Of a DNA stretch of 64,000 bases, positions 52,148 to 61,286 are shown one piece after another. Position 1 is the stretch's first letter. Each line of letters starts with the position of its first letter. Under the pieces are notes generated by a model. It was not told the origin of the DNA. It did no database searches and was given only the letters and a program-made list of their open reading frames with translations. The stretch lies in assembly GCA_947589085.1 (NCBI GenBank), contig CANPZD010000002.1:1-64000 (forward strand), in the 5' to 3' direction. The translations under genes and the position numbers were made by a program. The stretch comes from an uncultured Clostridia bacterium. Lineage in GTDB: Bacteria; Bacillota; Clostridia; Christensenellales; Borkfalkiaceae.

Positions 52148-53575
52148 TTATACGATATAATCGGGATCGGGGGAAGCCTTTGCGAGATCGTTCCGCTGAA
52201 GCTCATAGCCGGGTTTGCCGAGAAGCGCGAACGTCGCCTTTTTGCCCGCCTCCACGCCGGGTTGATTGTAGGTGTCGATATTGTACATGGCGCCCGCGTA
52301 AGCCGTCTGCAATTCGAAGAAGAAGAGGAGCTGGCCGAGCGTGAATTCGTTGACTTCGGGCAGGTTGATCGTATAATTGAGCCGTCCCGCCTTCGTGAGC
52401 GCGTAAGCGGTCGCTTTATTTTCCGCCTGAATGAGTTCTTCCATGGTGTGTCCGCCGAGGAAAGCGACGTCGGGGATATTCTCGCAGCCGTGCGGAATGG
52501 GCGTTTTTTCCTTATAGGAACCCACGGAGAGGAAGGTTACGACCTTGTCGTAAGGCCCCTCGGTGTAAAGCTGTACCTGCGAATGCTGGTCGGTCACGCC
52601 GAGCGCTTTTACGGGCGTCTGGCCGACATGGCAGGGCTTTTTGTCGAGCGTGACGTTCTTGCCGAGCGATTCCGCCCAGAGTTGGGCATACCAATCGGAG
52701 ACATAGCGCAGGTTATCCGAATACGGCATGAGGACGCCGATATTCTTTCCGTCCTCCATGGCGATATATTGCAGCGTTGCGCTGAGAAGCGCGGGATTTT
52801 TGGCGAGATCGGAGGATTTGCAGAGTTTATCCATATAGGCCGCGCCTTTGAGAAGCGCTTTGATGTCGATCCCGACGACCGCCGCAGGCAGAAGTCCGAC
52901 GGGAGAGAGTTCGGAAAATCTTCCGCCCACGCCGTCGGAGAGCACATAGGATTTCACGCCCCCGAGTTCTTTGGAGATCTTGACGAGATTGCCGCGCTTT
53001 GCGTCCGTCGTGAAGATCACGTTTTCGCGGATATTCACGCCCGCTTTTTTCAGCAGGTCGGAGATGATGAGATACTGCGCCATCGTCTCGCTCGTCGCGC
53101 CCGATTTGGAAATGACGTTGAAACAGGTCTTGGTGACGTCGATGACGTCGAGGAGTTCCTTCATCCGAACGGGGTCGACGTTGTCCTCCACATAGAATTT
53201 GGGGCCTTTCCGTTTGGATTTGGGCAGATCGTTGTAATGAAGATGGCAGAGCGCGGTGAACGCCATCGAGGGGCCGAGCGCGGATCCGCCGATGCCGAGC
53301 ACCACGAACGCATCGAATTTCTTGCGGATGAGTTTGGCCGTTTCGAGGATATCGGCGACGATCTCGTTCTGATTGTAGGGGAGTTCCGTCCAACCCATAA
53401 AGAGTTCGTCCTTGCCGCGGTTGGCGTTTACGTACGCATGGGCGGATTTGGCAAGTTTTTTGTTTGCGGACAGCGTTTTTTCGGAGATCCCTTTGTCTCC
53501 GAGATATTTATCCGTCATGTTTGTGTAGTCCACCGTGATACGCAATGCTTTGCGCCGTTCTTCCGTCAGTTTCAT
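52148..53575 (-). CDS. pgi: Glucose-6-phosphate isomerase
   Basis: Pgi interconverts glucose-6-phosphate and fructose-6-phosphate in glycolysis. The 475-residue protein has the SIS-fold motifs GIGGSALGPSM, NVISKSGATSETMAQYLI and DGVGGRFSELSPVGLLPA, and the C-terminal FFELQTAYAG...YNQPGVEAGKK signature. The length suits the shorter Firmicute Pgi. The ATG has GGAGGAAT upstream. It has its own promoter and terminator and so is a single-gene unit. Confidence 0.96.
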   Translation of the reverse strand: MKLTEERRKALRITVDYTNMTDKYLGDKGISEKTLSANKKLAKSAHAYVNANRGKDELFMGWTELPYNQNEIVADILETAKLIRKKFDAFVVLGIGGSALGPSMAFTALCHLHYNDLPKSKRKGPKFYVEDNVDPVRMKELLDVIDVTKTCFNVISKSGATSETMAQYLIISDLLKKAGVNIRENVIFTTDAKRGNLVKISKELGGVKSYVLSDGVGGRFSELSPVGLLPAAVVGIDIKALLKGAAYMDKLCKSSDLAKNPALLSATLQYIAMEDGKNIGVLMPYSDNLRYVSDWYAQLWAESLGKNVTLDKKPCHVGQTPVKALGVTDQHSQVQLYTEGPYDKVVTFLSVGSYKEKTPIPHGCENIPDVAFLGGHTMEELIQAENKATAYALTKAGRLNYTINLPEVNEFTLGQLLFFFELQTAYAGAMYNIDTYNQPGVEAGKKATFALLGKPGYELQRNDLAKASPDPDYIV

Positions 53576-53605
53576 AGATTCCTCCGTAATGAAAATTCAG
53601 CTCTT

Positions 53606-53634
53606 ATTATACCATGTTCAGAGCGCAATGGCAA
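53606..53634 (-). promoter_or_regulatory. Sigma-A promoter of pgi
   Basis: On the minus strand TTGCCA (53634-53629) and TATAAT (53611-53606) are separated by 17 bp, about 30 nt before the pgi start. Confidence 0.8.
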
Positions 53635-53745
53635 CCAACGGAACGAAGATTTTCAAAATAATTCCTGCGGGATCGCGCGCAAAACGGGAAGAAAGGCGTA
53701 GGCCGGAGGCAAGAACGCCGCGTGCGGGATCTTTCATGCGGGGGA

Positions 53746-55293
53746 TCATTCCCGTGCGCGCGCGCCGCGAAGGGAACGGTTCCGCGGCTTTTCGGCTCTC
53801 TTCCGCTTGCCGAAAAATTTGCGCAGAAACGCGGCCGGATCGAAGAGCCGCAGAATGCGGAACGCAGCGAGTTCCAGAATGCCGAGAACGAACAGAACGA
53901 GGAGGTGGGCCAGAATGTAATTGAGGCACATCATGAGCAGCCTGCGCAGAACGACGCCGATCAGCGAGAGCGCCGCGGTCACGCAGCACAGTTTGAAGAA
54001 ATACATGCCCGAGCGCAGCTTTCCCGTCTTTTTCACGAGAAGCACGAGCGAGCAGACCGCCGTTACGGTATATTCGGCCGCGGTCCCCGCGAGGAGCGCC
54101 GCGCTTCCGAGATAGCGCGGGAGAAACCACACGCACGCGAGCATGCTCGCCGCGCCGAGCAGGAAAAAGACGAGCGTATGACGTTCGCATCCCATGGAAT
54201 TGAGCATACTTGTCGCGATCAGCGTGACGCTCATGGGCAGAAGGATCAGCGCGCTGCTTCCGATGAGTTTTCCGCTCTCGGCGTTTCCGAACAGGAAGAT
54301 CCCCACGCCTTCTCCGCAGGCGACGAAGAGGGGGATCAAGGCTCCCGCGATCAGAAGCGCCGCGTTCAGCGCCTTCTTGACAAGTTCGGCAAGTTTTTCG
54401 CGTTCTTTCTTATAGTAGCACTCCGAAAGTTCGGGAACGAGCACTAAAGAGATGGAACCGATCAGAGAGTTGGGGATCATGAGCACGGGCATCACCATGC
54501 CGCCCACGACGCCGTATGCGCTCATCGCCCGCGTCGCCGACATTCCCGCCGCCATCAGGCGCATGGGGAACAGAACGGAGATCAGCGATCCCGCGAGCGA
54601 AGAGAAAGTGCGCATCGTCGTGACGGGGACGGAAGATTTCAGCAGCGGAGCAAGTTCGCCCCGCGGAGACCGCAGCCGTCCGCCCTTTGCGGTAAAATAT
54701 ACGACGGAGATCGTAAACGAACAGAGATAGGAGATCAGCACCGCGATCGCCGCCTTGTTCACGTCTGCGATGCCCGAGCTTGCGAACATCAGGAGGAATA
54801 CGCCGACCACGATCATGACGATCTCTTCGACGAGTTCGATGAGAGAATATGCGAAGAACCGCTTGTTGCCCCAGAAACTTCCGCGGATGATCGCATAGAC
54901 CGAGGTGAACGAAAGCCCGACTAAAATGATATAGAATACATCCGCGCAGCGCGGGTCGGAGAAGATTTTCGAAAACGGCGCGCGGATCGCAAACAGCACG
55001 ACGGTAATGGACACGCTGACGGCGGCGGCGATGAGAATGGCGGCGGACGTCGCTTTGTGCACCCCGATACGGGAATTCTGCGCGCGGTGTTTGGATATGA
55101 CGCGCGACAGCGTGATGGGAAGTCCCGAGGAAGAGATCGTCAGAAATACCGCAAATACGGTGAGCGCGACCTGATAGACGCCCAGACCTTCCGGCCCCAG
55201 CATGCGGGATAAGATGATCCGGTAAACAAATCCGAGCGCATGCTCGAAGATCGTAAACACTGTGACGATCGCCGTTGTTTTGTACAAGTTCAT
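53746..55293 (-). CDS. MATE/MVF-family flippase, SpoVB/MurJ-like
   Basis: The 515-residue protein has 12-14 hydrophobic helices. It begins with the polysaccharide-biosynthesis/MviN pattern AIVTVFTIFEHALGFVYRIILSRMLGPEGLGVYQVA. Later family features are SGLPITLSRVISKH, SLVLVPELSECYYKKE and the internal repeat around GSISLVLVPE. The SpoVB group in Firmicutes moves lipid-linked cell-wall or spore-cortex precursors across the membrane. Which lipid this one moves cannot be told. The track start at 55338 adds 15 residues; the ATG at 55293 (MNLYKTT) fits better although its ribosome-binding site is weak. It ends in a basic tail. Confidence 0.85.
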   Translation of the reverse strand: MNLYKTTAIVTVFTIFEHALGFVYRIILSRMLGPEGLGVYQVALTVFAVFLTISSSGLPITLSRVISKHRAQNSRIGVHKATSAAILIAAAVSVSITVVLFAIRAPFSKIFSDPRCADVFYIILVGLSFTSVYAIIRGSFWGNKRFFAYSLIELVEEIVMIVVGVFLLMFASSGIADVNKAAIAVLISYLCSFTISVVYFTAKGGRLRSPRGELAPLLKSSVPVTTMRTFSSLAGSLISVLFPMRLMAAGMSATRAMSAYGVVGGMVMPVLMIPNSLIGSISLVLVPELSECYYKKEREKLAELVKKALNAALLIAGALIPLFVACGEGVGIFLFGNAESGKLIGSSALILLPMSVTLIATSMLNSMGCERHTLVFFLLGAASMLACVWFLPRYLGSAALLAGTAAEYTVTAVCSLVLLVKKTGKLRSGMYFFKLCCVTAALSLIGVVLRRLLMMCLNYILAHLLVLFVLGILELAAFRILRLFDPAAFLRKFFGKRKRAEKPRNRSLRGARARE

Positions 55294-55308
55294 GTCGTAT
55301 TGTATTCT
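55280..55308 (+). promoter_or_regulatory. Promoter of the LysM gene
   Basis: TTGTAC (55280-55285) and TATTCT (55303-55308) have 17-bp spacing. They overlap the 5' end of the divergent flippase gene. Confidence 0.6.
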
Positions 55309-55348
55309 TCCGCGGCACGTTTTTATGAGCGTGCGCATAGAATGAAGC

Positions 55349-55633
55349 GTGAAACTTTCGTTGTACAGGCGGAAATCTTACCGCGTAAAAAAGGGACAGT
55401 CGCTTGCGGACGTCGCAAGTACGTTCGGACTTCCCGTGCGGCTGCTCGCGCAGGAAAACGCTCTGACGGAGGAGATCTTCGAGGGGCAGATCCTTTCGAT
55501 CCCCGCATGCGAGGGAAATCTCTACGTCGTTTCCGGCGGAGAAAGCAAGACGCTGCTGTGCGGATCCCGGGAAAATTTCGAAAAGAAAAACCGGACCAAA
55601 CTGCTGTATATCGGTCAGGTCGTCGTCTTATGA
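55349..55633 (+). CDS. Small LysM-domain protein
   Basis: The 94-residue protein carries a LysM domain (about 10-55, YRVKKGQSLADVASTFGLPVRLLAQENAL, then EGQILSIP), followed by a short beta-rich end. It has no signal peptide or transmembrane helix, so how it reaches peptidoglycan is unclear. Cytoplasmic or sporulation-related LysM proteins of this size also exist in Clostridia. It starts with GTG without a clear ribosome-binding site. Its proximity to a SpoVB-like flippase suggests a cell-envelope role. Confidence 0.8.
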   Translation: MKLSLYRRKSYRVKKGQSLADVASTFGLPVRLLAQENALTEEIFEGQILSIPACEGNLYVVSGGESKTLLCGSRENFEKKNRTKLLYIGQVVVL

Positions 55634-55710
55634 GAGCGTCGCCGAACGCTTCGCGGCCGTTCCGCATACAATGGAATAAACCGATAAGGTTTTTTATACG
55701 GAGGTAACCA

Positions 55711-56364
55711 ATGTCATTTTTTTCCAATTTTTCATCGGATCACTGCCCCGGCACCATTACGGGCAATCCCTTGAACGGTCTTTGCGAAAAGGTATGCATC
55801 CAGGCGGAGAAGATCTTCGACGCGGGCATCATCCAGACGCGCCTCGAAAATTATACCGCCGTGCCCGTAAATCCCGTCCCCGCAAATCCTACATATCCGC
55901 TCACGTTCGTGAGCGCGCGCTCCACGACCTCGACGGGAACGGTCTCCAATGTGAACGTAGAGCGGCAGGCGGAAGGTTGTTGCGCCCGCGTTCAGGCAAC
56001 GATCACGCTTCCCATTGAGATCGCCTATGTCGACGCAAACGGCGTCGAGGGCATTGCGGAAAGCTCCATCGTGCTCAACGAGGATGTTCTGATGTACGTA
56101 CCGCCCGCATCCGTCATGCCTTTCCAGGTGACGAGCGTCGCTTCCTGCGTTTCCCCCGAGGGAACGTTCGACGCCGCGACCGGCGCGTTTGTCATCAGCG
56201 CGTGCGTCACTTGCATCCTGAAAATCGCAATGCAGGTGGAACTTCTCGTTCCCAGCTACGGCTACTGCGCGATCCCGCCCGCACAGGAGTTTTCGCAGGA
56301 AGTCTGCACGGGCTTCTTCGAACTTCCTCTCTACCCGCAGGGCAAGGCTTGCAGCAGAAAATAA
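55711..56364 (+). CDS. Conserved-looking Cys-containing protein of unknown function
   Basis: The 217-residue protein has no signal peptide and no strong membrane helix. It begins with SDHCPGTITGNPLNGLCEKVCIQAEKIFDAGI and has a Pro/Asn stretch (PVNPVPANPTYP). A beta-rich body contains about ten cysteines, including GCC, CVTC and YGYC. I recall similar uncharacterised Clostridial proteins with a LCEKVCIQ start, but I cannot name a family. The even beta-strand pattern and cysteines suggest a structural or coat-like protein. It has a clear GGAGG site and its own terminator. Confidence 0.8.
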   Translation: MSFFSNFSSDHCPGTITGNPLNGLCEKVCIQAEKIFDAGIIQTRLENYTAVPVNPVPANPTYPLTFVSARSTTSTGTVSNVNVERQAEGCCARVQATITLPIEIAYVDANGVEGIAESSIVLNEDVLMYVPPASVMPFQVTSVASCVSPEGTFDAATGAFVISACVTCILKIAMQVELLVPSYGYCAIPPAQEFSQEVCTGFFELPLYPQGKACSRK

Positions 56365-56406
56365 TCCCCGGAACTTTCCGGCAAACAACTCTACGGAATC
56401 GGAATA

Positions 56407-56431
56407 AAACGACCCCTTGCGGGTCGTTTTT
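56407..56431 (+). terminator. Terminator after the Cys-containing protein
   Basis: AAACGACCC-CTTGC-GGGTCGTTT is followed by a T-run. Confidence 0.85.
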
Positions 56432-56470
56432 ATCGCGGCTTTGTCCCGTCGGAGAACTCCGCGCCGACGC

Positions 56471-56499
56471 TTGACAATTTGCGCAAGCGAACATATAAT
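56471..56499 (+). promoter_or_regulatory. Sigma-A promoter of cysK
   Basis: TTGACA (56471-56476) and TATAAT (56494-56499) have 17-bp spacing, a full consensus match. No T-box or SAM-type leader is seen in the 45-nt leader. Confidence 0.88.
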
Positions 56500-56543
56500 G
56501 AAGAAAAATGGGTCGGGAGACATCTCCCGGAAGGAGAATAATT

Positions 56544-57467
56544 ATGGCGCTCGTTCATTCCGTCACGCAGACGATCGGCGGCACGCCTCTCATTGAGCTT
56601 GTCAATTACGAAAAAGCGCACGAGCTTCGCGCAAAAATCTATGCAAAAGCGGAATTTTTCAACCCCGCCGGAAGCGTGAAGGACCGGATCGCCCTTGCCA
56701 TGATCGAGGACGCCGAGCGAAGCGGAATCCTGCATGCGGGCGCAACGATCATCGAGCCGACTTCGGGAAACACGGGGATCGGTCTTGCCGCGATCGGAGC
56801 GGCAAAGGGGTACCGCGTGGTGCTCACAATGCCCGAGACGATGAGCGTGGAGCGCAGAAAACTCATCAAGGCCTACGGCGCGGAGATCGTGCTGACGAAT
56901 GGCGCAAAGGGCATGAAAGGGGCCGTCGAGGCGGCGGAAACTTTGCGGGCGCAGATCCCCGGCGGCGTGATTCTGGGGCAGTTCACGAATCCCGCCAATC
57001 CCGCCGCGCACAGGGCTACGACCGGGCCGGAGATCTGGAACGATACGCAGGGAAAGGTGGATATCTTCGTGGCGGGCGTCGGCACGGGCGGCACTCTGAC
57101 GGGCACGGGCGGCTATCTCAAAGAAAAAAATCCTTCGATCAAAATCGTTGCCGTGGAGCCGGCCGGCTCTCCCGTTCTCTCGGAGGGGCGCGCGGGATCG
57201 CACAAAATCCAGGGGATCGGCGCGGGATTCGTGCCGGAAGTTCTCGACCGTTCCGTCTACGACGAAGTGATCGCCGTGGAGGACGGTGAGGCCTTTGCGG
57301 CGGCAAGGGAGGTCGGAAAAGAGGGGTTTTTGGTCGGCATTTCCTCGGGTGCGGCGCTCGCAGCCGCGCGGGCGGTCGCAGAGCAGCCGGAAAACTTCGG
57401 AAAGACGATCGTCGTCATCTTTCCGGACGGAGGAGAAAAATATTTGTCGACGGATCTCTTTGCATAA
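56544..57467 (+). CDS. cysK: Cysteine synthase (O-acetylserine sulfhydrylase)
   Basis: This PLP enzyme makes cysteine from O-acetylserine and sulfide. The 307-residue protein has the PLP lysine in NPAGSVKDR, the substrate loop EPTSGNTGIGLA, the phosphate-binding GVGTGGTLTGTGGYLKE, and the C-terminal VGISSGAAL and VVIFPDGGEKYLST. The ATG at 56544 has AAGGAG upstream. The track start at 56508 adds 12 residues inside the leader. It is monocistronic, with a promoter and a terminator. Confidence 0.96.
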   Translation: MALVHSVTQTIGGTPLIELVNYEKAHELRAKIYAKAEFFNPAGSVKDRIALAMIEDAERSGILHAGATIIEPTSGNTGIGLAAIGAAKGYRVVLTMPETMSVERRKLIKAYGAEIVLTNGAKGMKGAVEAAETLRAQIPGGVILGQFTNPANPAAHRATTGPEIWNDTQGKVDIFVAGVGTGGTLTGTGGYLKEKNPSIKIVAVEPAGSPVLSEGRAGSHKIQGIGAGFVPEVLDRSVYDEVIAVEDGEAFAAAREVGKEGFLVGISSGAALAAARAVAEQPENFGKTIVVIFPDGGEKYLSTDLFA

Positions 57468-57471
57468 CGAA

Positions 57472-57500
57472 ACGCCTTCCCGTTTGCGGGAAGGCGTCTT
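57472..57500. terminator. Terminator between convergent cysK and rqcH
   Basis: ACGCCTTCCCG-TTTG-CGGGAAGGCGT is a perfect 11-bp stem followed by CTTTC. It may act in both directions, though neither T-tract is strong. Confidence 0.75.
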
Positions 57501-57520
57501 TCGGCAATGCGATATAATTT

Positions 57521-59167
57521 TCAGACGGGCGCTTTTGCCGGATCTCCGGAGAGCGTCGTAAAATCGGTGTAAATCACGAATCCCGCCTTGCTTTTGGGCG
57601 GTTTTTTTACGAATTTGATGCGCGTGCAGTCCACGGGGATACGTTCGCCGCGGGCGTCGGAATATTTTGCGCACACGTTGGCGGCAAAGGCGAGCACATC
57701 GTCGGGGACCTTTCTGCCTTCCGTATGCACGACGACGTGGCAGGAATGATACCGCTGCGCGTGCAGCCAGAGATCTTCGGGCGAAGATCGGCGCACCAGC
57801 AGGTCGTTTTGCAGATTGTTGCGCCCCGCATGGATCGTAAAGCCGCCAAACGCATAGCTGCGGAAGGGGATCTCCCGCCTTGCCTTTTTCCGCGGCTGCT
57901 GCGGCGCCTTCAAAAGTCCCGCCGCTTCCAGCTCTTCTTCGCAGGAGAGCAGATCTTCCCGCGACTCCGCCACTTCCGCCGCCGACAGCAGACTTTGGAG
58001 ATATTCGAGTTCGGCGCGCGTTTCGGCCTCTTGCGGGGCAAGCATTTCAAGCGTGCGTTTCTGTTTGCGGTACCGTTTGAAATAGCTCTGCGCATTCTGA
58101 GAGGGGGAGAGCTGCGGGTCGAGCGCGATTTTCAGCGTGCCGCCCGCTTCGTCGTAAAAATTCGGAAGTTCGCAGCCGGACATGCCGCGCGAGAGCATGT
58201 GGAGATTTGCGGTCAGCAATTCTCCCTTGACGCGGAGCGTTTCGCAGTCCTCGCAAAGCGCCCGCTTTTCCAGCGTTTGCGAAAGCCGTTTTTCCTGTTT
58301 TTTCAGGGCGGCGCGCACCGCGGACGTCAGCCTGCGCTTTGCGTTTTCCGCGGCCTTGGCGGTTTTGCGCGCCGTATAATAATAGGTTTGCGCTTCGGCG
58401 ATCGTGGCAAACGGGATCGCTCCCGGAACTCTGCGCGCAAAAAAATCGCAGGGTTTGCCGTCCCGCTCGACGACGCAGGGAGAAATTTCGTCGGAAAAGA
58501 GAAAGTTCCGAACATGCGCCGTGAGATCTCCGCCGCGGTAGCACGCTGCGATTTGTTCCGCGGTGGAGGGAGCAAGGCCCGCAACGCGCGTAAAGAGGAA
58601 CCGCCCCGGATCTCCCTCCATCTCCCCGAGCACGGCGCGCAGCGCGGCTTCGTCGGAGGGATCGACCTTGTCCTGTTTGGCGGGCAGGGTATACAAAACG
58701 CCGGGGAACACGGTGCGGCGCACGGAGTCGTCGAGCGTCGTCGTTTTCATGGCCCCGAGGATCACGCCGTTTTCCGTAAGCACGAGGTTGGAGTATTTGC
58801 CCATGACTTCGAGATACAGCTTGCGTTCGCTTGCGGAAAAATCCGACGCGGACCGCAGAGAAAAGCACAGAATGCGTTCGAATCCCACGAGCCGCACGCC
58901 GAGGATCTCCGCGCCCTGCACGCGCTTGCGGAGCAGCATGCAGAAATTCGGCGCAACGAGAGGCGCTTTTTCCTCCCGTTCGTCGAAATATGCGCCGCAA
59001 TCCTGCGCATTTGTATTCAAAACGAGTTTCACCGTGCTTTTTTTGGTGTATATAAGAAGAGAGACTTCGTCTTTCCCGGGCTGTACGATCTTGTTGATCC
59101 GTCCGCCCGCAAGCATGGAATCGAGTTCCCGGGCGATCAATCTCAAGGTAAAAGCGTCCTGCGGCAT
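57521..59167 (-). CDS. rqcH: NFACT-family ribosome quality control protein RqcH
   Basis: RqcH binds split 50S subunits and adds alanine tails to stalled chains. The 548-residue protein has the NFACT-N domain (ARELDSMLAGGRINKIVQP, and APNFCMLLRKRVQGAEI), a coiled-coil middle (about 270-420) and the NFACT-R domain (PSDGFTIHAGRNN-type motif, seen as GGFTIHAGRNNLQNDLL, then DLWLHAQ and SCHVVV). The functional Asp-Arg pair at 97-98 in Bacillus RqcH is Glu-Arg here (E97 R98). The start at 59167 has AAGGAG upstream; the track's 59188 adds seven residues. Confidence 0.93.
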   Translation of the reverse strand: MPQDAFTLRLIARELDSMLAGGRINKIVQPGKDEVSLLIYTKKSTVKLVLNTNAQDCGAYFDEREEKAPLVAPNFCMLLRKRVQGAEILGVRLVGFERILCFSLRSASDFSASERKLYLEVMGKYSNLVLTENGVILGAMKTTTLDDSVRRTVFPGVLYTLPAKQDKVDPSDEAALRAVLGEMEGDPGRFLFTRVAGLAPSTAEQIAACYRGGDLTAHVRNFLFSDEISPCVVERDGKPCDFFARRVPGAIPFATIAEAQTYYYTARKTAKAAENAKRRLTSAVRAALKKQEKRLSQTLEKRALCEDCETLRVKGELLTANLHMLSRGMSGCELPNFYDEAGGTLKIALDPQLSPSQNAQSYFKRYRKQKRTLEMLAPQEAETRAELEYLQSLLSAAEVAESREDLLSCEEELEAAGLLKAPQQPRKKARREIPFRSYAFGGFTIHAGRNNLQNDLLVRRSSPEDLWLHAQRYHSCHVVVHTEGRKVPDDVLAFAANVCAKYSDARGERIPVDCTRIKFVKKPPKSKAGFVIYTDFTTLSGDPAKAPV

Positions 59168-59197
59168 ACGGTCTCCTTTGCAAATCAAGCTATCTGC

Positions 59198-59226
59198 ATT
59201 ATAGCGGAAAAACCGAAAAATGTAAA
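59198..59226 (-). promoter_or_regulatory. Sigma-A promoter of rqcH
   Basis: On the minus strand TTTACA (59226-59221) and TATAAT (59203-59198) are spaced by 17 bp. Confidence 0.75.
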
Positions 59227-59230
59227 CAAA

Positions 59231-59254
59231 ATCGCTTTTCTTTTCAAAAGCGAT
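59231..59254. promoter_or_regulatory. Palindrome between the divergent rqcH and tig promoters
   Basis: ATCGCTTTT-CTTTTC-AAAAGCGAT is a perfect 9-bp inverted repeat. It covers the tig -35 region and lies just upstream of the rqcH -35 box, so it is a candidate operator shared by both. Confidence 0.5.
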
Positions 59255-59269
59255 ATGGTAAAATATAAT
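59241..59269 (+). promoter_or_regulatory. Promoter of tig-clpP
   Basis: TATAAT (59264-59269) is exact, and the -35 at 17 bp is TTTTCA (59241-59246), inside the palindrome. A weak -35 would suit an activator or other control. Confidence 0.6.
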
Positions 59270-59300
59270 CGCAAAAGAATTGCTATTCAGGAGTTAAGAT

Positions 59301-60608
59301 ATGAAATACGAAGTTGTACCCGCAGAAAAGAGCACGGTCAAAATCACGATGACATTCAGTCCCGAAGAGTGGACCGCCGCCAACGACAGAGCGTACCGCG
59401 AAAACCGCCATAAGTATGCGGTGAACGGATTCCGCAAGGGCAAAGCGCCCAAGTATATCCTCGAAACGTTCTACGGCAAGGGCCTTTTCTACGAAGCAGC
59501 TCTCAATATTCTCTTTCAGGATCATTACGACAAAGTTCTCGAAACCGAGAAAGAGAATTTCACCGCCGTGGGCGATCCCGCGCTTTCGCTCGTCGACGAC
59601 TTTTCCGAAACCAACGTCGGGATCGTCGCCGTGACGCCCGTCAAACCCGACGTTTCGCTCGGCGCCTACAAGGGTATAAAAATTCCCCGCTATGAGTATA
59701 CTGTTACGGACGCCGACGTGGAGAAAGAGATCGAAAACATCCGCGAACGCATTGCGGAGAGCGTCGATGTGACCGACCGTCCCGCCGCGCTCAAAGATAC
59801 CGTCAAGATCGATTTCGTCGGCAAGGCGGACGGCAAGGAGTTCGAAGGCGGCTCCGCGACGGGCTTCGATCTCACGCTCGGTTCCGGGCAATTCATTCCG
59901 GGATTCGAGGACGGCGTCGCAGGCATGCGGATCGGGGAGACGAAGGACATCGAGGTCGTATTCCCCGAGGACTATCAGGCGGAAGATCTCAAGGGGAAGC
60001 CTGCCGTATTCACGGTGACGCTCCATAAGATCACGGGGAAGAACGTTCCCGCGCTCGATGAGGAGTTTGCCAAAAAGATGGGGGCGGAGAGCGTGGAGGC
60101 GTACGTCGCAAAGGTGAAAGAGCGCCTCGTGAAGAACGCCGAAAACCGCAGCCGCAACGCAACGGAAAACGCCATTCTTACCGAGATCGCAAAGACCTCT
60201 TCCGCGGAGATCCCCGACGCCATGGTGGAGAGCCAGGAGGACTACTCTCTGCAAAAAATGGAGTATAACTTCATGTATCAGGGCGTAAAGCTCGACGATT
60301 ATCTCGCCTATATCGGCACGACGCGCGAAGAATACAAGAAACAGTTCGAACCGGAAGCGAGAACGGCCGTGCTGCATCAGCTCATTCTGGAAAAGCTCAT
60401 CGAAACGGAAAAGATCGAGGCGACCGAAGAAGAGGTGGAAGCGAAGATCGCGGAACAGGCGGCAAGCGTCGGCAAGGAACCCGAGGAATATAAAAAGACG
60501 ATGGATCCCCGCCAGCGCGAATATCTTGCGAACGACATCAAGGTCACGAAGATCTTTGATTTCCTGATGGCGAATAACGAAATGGTGAAAGCGGAGGAAA
60601 ACGTATGA
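59301..60608 (+). CDS. tig: Trigger factor, ribosome-associated chaperone
   Basis: The trigger factor binds nascent chains at the exit tunnel. The 435-residue protein has the ribosome-binding domain with GFRKGKAPK, the FKBP-type prolyl isomerase domain (about 160-245, [28 protein letters not shown]), and the C-terminal helical chaperone domain. The length is normal. The ATG has CAGGAG upstream. Its stop overlaps the clpP ATG (ATGA), giving the tig-clpP-clpX order common in bacteria and linking folding to proteolysis. Confidence 0.97.
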   Translation: MKYEVVPAEKSTVKITMTFSPEEWTAANDRAYRENRHKYAVNGFRKGKAPKYILETFYGKGLFYEAALNILFQDHYDKVLETEKENFTAVGDPALSLVDDFSETNVGIVAVTPVKPDVSLGAYKGIKIPRYEYTVTDADVEKEIENIRERIAESVDVTDRPAALKDTVKIDFVGKADGKEFEGGSATGFDLTLGSGQFIPGFEDGVAGMRIGETKDIEVVFPEDYQAEDLKGKPAVFTVTLHKITGKNVPALDEEFAKKMGAESVEAYVAKVKERLVKNAENRSRNATENAILTEIAKTSSAEIPDAMVESQEDYSLQKMEYNFMYQGVKLDDYLAYIGTTREEYKKQFEPEARTAVLHQLILEKLIETEKIEATEEEVEAKIAEQAASVGKEPEEYKKTMDPRQREYLANDIKVTKIFDFLMANNEMVKAEENV

Positions 60609-61198
60609 ACGAAAAGAACGTGCTCATCCCCTATGTCGTCGAGAGAACGTCCGGCGGCGAAAGAAGCTACGACTTATATTCCAGACTTTTGGAGGACAGG
60701 ATCATCTTTTTGAGCGGAGAGATCGACGACGCCACCGCCAATACCGTCGTGGCGCAGCTCATCTACCTCGAAGGGAAGGATCCCGCGAAAGACGTCATGC
60801 TCTATATCAACAGTCCCGGCGGTTCCGTGACGGCGGGTATGGCGATCTATGATACGATGAATTACATCAAATGCGACGTTTCGACGATCTGCATCGGCCT
60901 TGCGGCGTCCATGGGCGCGTTTTTGCTCGCCGCGGGCGCCAAGGGCAAGCGGTATGCACTCAAAAACAGCGAGATCATGATCCATCAGCCCCTCGGCGGC
61001 GCGCAGGGTCAGGCAAGCGACATCAAGATCCAGGCAGAGCATATCCTCAGGATCAAGGATAAGATGACGCATATTCTTGCGGAAAACACGGGCAAGTCCT
61101 ATGAAACGATCGCGCGCGACACGGATAGGGACAATTATCTCTCTGCGGACGAGGCGCTCACCTACGGGCTTATCGACCGCGTATATACGAAGAGATAA
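60605..61198 (+). CDS. clpP: ATP-dependent Clp protease proteolytic subunit
   Basis: ClpP forms the tetradecameric proteolytic chamber. The 197-residue protein has catalytic S102 ([11 protein letters not shown]) and H127 ([12 protein letters not shown]), with the later Asp in [12 protein letters not shown], and oligomerisation motifs typical of the family. It starts inside the tig stop codon and is followed 88 nt later by its unfoldase clpX. Confidence 0.97.
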   Translation: MNEKNVLIPYVVERTSGGERSYDLYSRLLEDRIIFLSGEIDDATANTVVAQLIYLEGKDPAKDVMLYINSPGGSVTAGMAIYDTMNYIKCDVSTICIGLAASMGAFLLAAGAKGKRYALKNSEIMIHQPLGGAQGQASDIKIQAEHILRIKDKMTHILAENTGKSYETIARDTDRDNYLSADEALTYGLIDRVYTKR

Positions 61199-61286
61199 CG
61201 GGAAATATTTTTCCCGAAGCTTTCGCGCAACCGGAGAACGCCGCTGCGCATCTGTTCGCGATCATGGTTTGAAAACGGAGAATTAT

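Noticed and set aside
56508-56543. Extra 12 residues at the start of cysK
   Set aside because: They lie in the leader, upstream of the AAGGAG that serves the ATG at 56544.
56500-56543. T-box or SAM riboswitch before cysK
   Set aside because: The leader is only about 40 nt, too short for either, and shows no specifier or kink-turn features.
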